Shown: piece after piece, positions 12,901 to 13,273 of the stretch | Position numbering within the stretch: position 1 is the first letter of the stretch | How the letters are laid out: the number at the start of each line of letters is the position of its first letter | DNA from: CAYUUP01 sp964447925 | GTDB taxonomy: Bacteria; Bacillota; Clostridia; Oscillospirales; Oscillospiraceae | Assembly (NCBI GenBank): GCA_964447925.1 | Contig: CAYUUP010000041.1 | Coordinates: 1-13,273, forward strand | Reading direction: 5' to 3' | Length of the DNA: 13,273 nucleotides | Translations under genes and position numbers: made by a program | The notes under the pieces: generated by a model | The model's input: the letters and a program-made list of their open reading frames with translations, nothing else | Databases searched by the model: none | What the model was told of the DNA's origin: nothing

Positions 12901-13273
12901 GCCCTGTCCGCCGGCCTGGCAGAAAAGGGGCAGGCAGAACTGGCCCGCCAGGCAGACAGACTGGCAGCGGAGACGAAGCTCTCCGCCCTCTACGACCCCC
13001 AGCGGCGACTTTTTTATATTGGCTGGGACGCCCAACAGGGGGAATTTCCAAAAAGCTGGTATGACCTGATGGCCAGCGAGGCACGGCTCCTGAGCTATGT
13101 CTCGGTGGCCCGGGGGGATGTGGAACCCCGGCACTGGCAAGCCCTGTCCCGGGTGCTTTCCAGCTGGCGGGGCTACCGAGGCATGGTTTCCTGGTCGGGA
13201 ACCATGTTCGAGTATTTTATGCCCCACCTGCTGCTGCCCTGCTATCCCAACTCCCTGCTCTATGAGAGCCTGG
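9997..13273 (+). CDS. Cyclic beta-1,2-glucan synthase-like protein (NdvB/ChvB/Cgs family), 5' part
   Basis: An uninterrupted frame of 1092 codons runs off the right edge; family members reach about 2700-2900 residues. The order is: N-terminal region (1-275); membrane segments (277-322); GT84 glycosyltransferase with DSD (482-484), HDLLEG (595-600) and RMHRWIRGDWQ (627-637); three further hydrophobic blocks (674-715, 736-770, 795-838); then a glucoamylase-like domain with TSPTNIG (892-897), NWYD (940-943), VDSGN (958-962) and SWSGTMFEYFMP (1065-1076). In characterised enzymes UDP-glucose is polymerised by the GT84 domain, the middle domain cyclises the chain (assigned to GH189 in recent work, from memory), and a C-terminal GH94 phosphorylase, not visible here, trims length. 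The ATG at 9997 has GGAGGT 6 bases upstream. No frameshift or stop was found. A linear or differently modified beta-glucan is an alternative product. Confidence 0.92.
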   Translation, partial: MDTREKRMQQGRQAAEQWTEGGSISTWQTSRELRASLSVIEGCHRRISHRAGELDTLPENVRWLLDNWYLARREGFAALSDWKAHRRRLPALIIPGRFPRILALARCLLQDCPNLKQGDVVPWLAGVQQLFPLTESELNLLPAAIKTTLTEQLEALCRQAEASLDAPSPDETEQAPEIAEIFTTLRTLETSQLPRWLEEANLLDGILRKDAWYPQMDEDSRWRYRQQVSTLARRSGKDELSVASEALSLAEQNNRHVGWYLFCQPLGKKRTSNRGEWYLALNLFPTLLISLGLALALGSPWGTLLLLLPVFEVVKNLLDFILLRLTPHRPVFRLALDRGVPPEGRTLCVIAALLTGSDSGPRLARLLEEYRLANRDAGEEVYYGILADLPDSRLPLGEKGRAWTESARAAVEDLNRRYGGGFYLFFREPGFQESDQRYMGWERKRGAILELTDLLKGRPVSLRPLCGNPSPLRAVRFIITLDSDTSLNVGAARKLIGAMLHPLNRPVIDRQRGIVTQGYGLLQPRVEPELDAAFRSRFARIFAGLGGVDPYGSTTCDLYHDLFDCASFTGKGILDVDAWWSCLSRRFPEQQVLSHDLLEGSYVRAGLLSQVELTDGFPWRARAYYARMHRWIRGDWQTAPWLFPKVKNQDGQWVKNPISLMSRWKIFDNLRRSLTPAAILLALMLGLCLPGRSFTVAAGAALLALISQLLLAGAETLLGWRMGRSLRYHSTVSAGLRGALSLTGTRLLLLPVEAAVCLSGAVTALWRTLITHRRRLEWAPASGVDSQKDGLPRYLRTMWFAWPVGLTVLLLGRSLPAWIMGLLWLASPLLAWYLSRPVQAAPPLPTADRAFLLYQSGLIWRYFADWLRPEDHYLIPDNVQSMPATGPARRTSPTNIGLSLLSCLAAADLELISPSRAYFLIGEILSSVERLEKWQGNLYNWYDTETCAVMSPRYVSSVDSGNLCACLLALSAGLAEKGQAELARQADRLAAETKLSALYDPQRRLFYIGWDAQQGEFPKSWYDLMASEARLLSYVSVARGDVEPRHWQALSRVLSSWRGYRGMVSWSGTMFEYFMPHLLLPCYPNSLLYESL

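Overview
This window looks like chromosomal DNA from an anaerobic, spore-forming, fairly GC-rich Clostridia member. It most resembles gut Oscillospiraceae of the Flavonifractor/Pseudoflavonifractor/Intestinimonas kind. The reasons are sporulation genes (GerW/YtfJ, a SpoIIM-like protein), strong AGGAGG-type ribosome binding sites with frequent TTG/GTG starts, sigma-A-type promoters, and a gene order that echoes the scpA-scpB-dacB-rluB and spoIIM-xerD neighbourhoods of Bacillus subtilis. The genus is inferred from general familiarity with these families, not from a search.

Layout. Positions 1 to about 9750 are read entirely on the minus strand; from 9997 to the right edge one very large gene is read on the plus strand. 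In transcription order, the minus strand begins with proC (8952-9749), driven by a promoter at 9849-9877, then a SpoIIM-like gene (8296-8895) and a XerD-type recombinase (7398-8273), closed by an intrinsic terminator (7349-7387). A second promoter (7320-7348) is embedded in the T-rich tail of that terminator. It starts a tightly packed operon: M50 site-2 protease, scpA, scpB, DUF2953 protein, gerW/ytfJ, D-Ala-D-Ala carboxypeptidase and rluB (down to 2183). An RpiR-family regulator with its own promoter (2110-2138) follows, and then a FAD-dependent oxidoreductase of the HI0933 family that runs off the left edge.

On the plus strand the first 1092 codons of a cyclic beta-1,2-glucan synthase-like membrane giant are present: cytosolic N-terminus, GT84 glycosyltransferase with flanking membrane segments, and the start of the glucoamylase-like domain. 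The expected C-terminal GH94 phosphorylase lies beyond the window.

How the genes fit together. The central operon links chromosome segregation (ScpA/ScpB) with envelope and spore functions (carboxypeptidase, GerW, DUF2953, membrane protease) and rRNA pseudouridylation, a familiar Firmicutes grouping. Points deserving a second look are: a consensus extended -10 promoter inside the oxidoreductase gene; RNA hairpins over the ribosome binding sites of the SpoIIM-like and glucan synthase genes; an 88-base overlap of the carboxypeptidase with a TTG-started rluB; and departures from consensus catalytic residues in the recombinase and the carboxypeptidase. I found no mobile element, CRISPR array, tRNA, rRNA or clearly new defence-type system. 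No gene-free stretch exceeds 300 bases; the longest is the 247-base divergent region 9750-9996.
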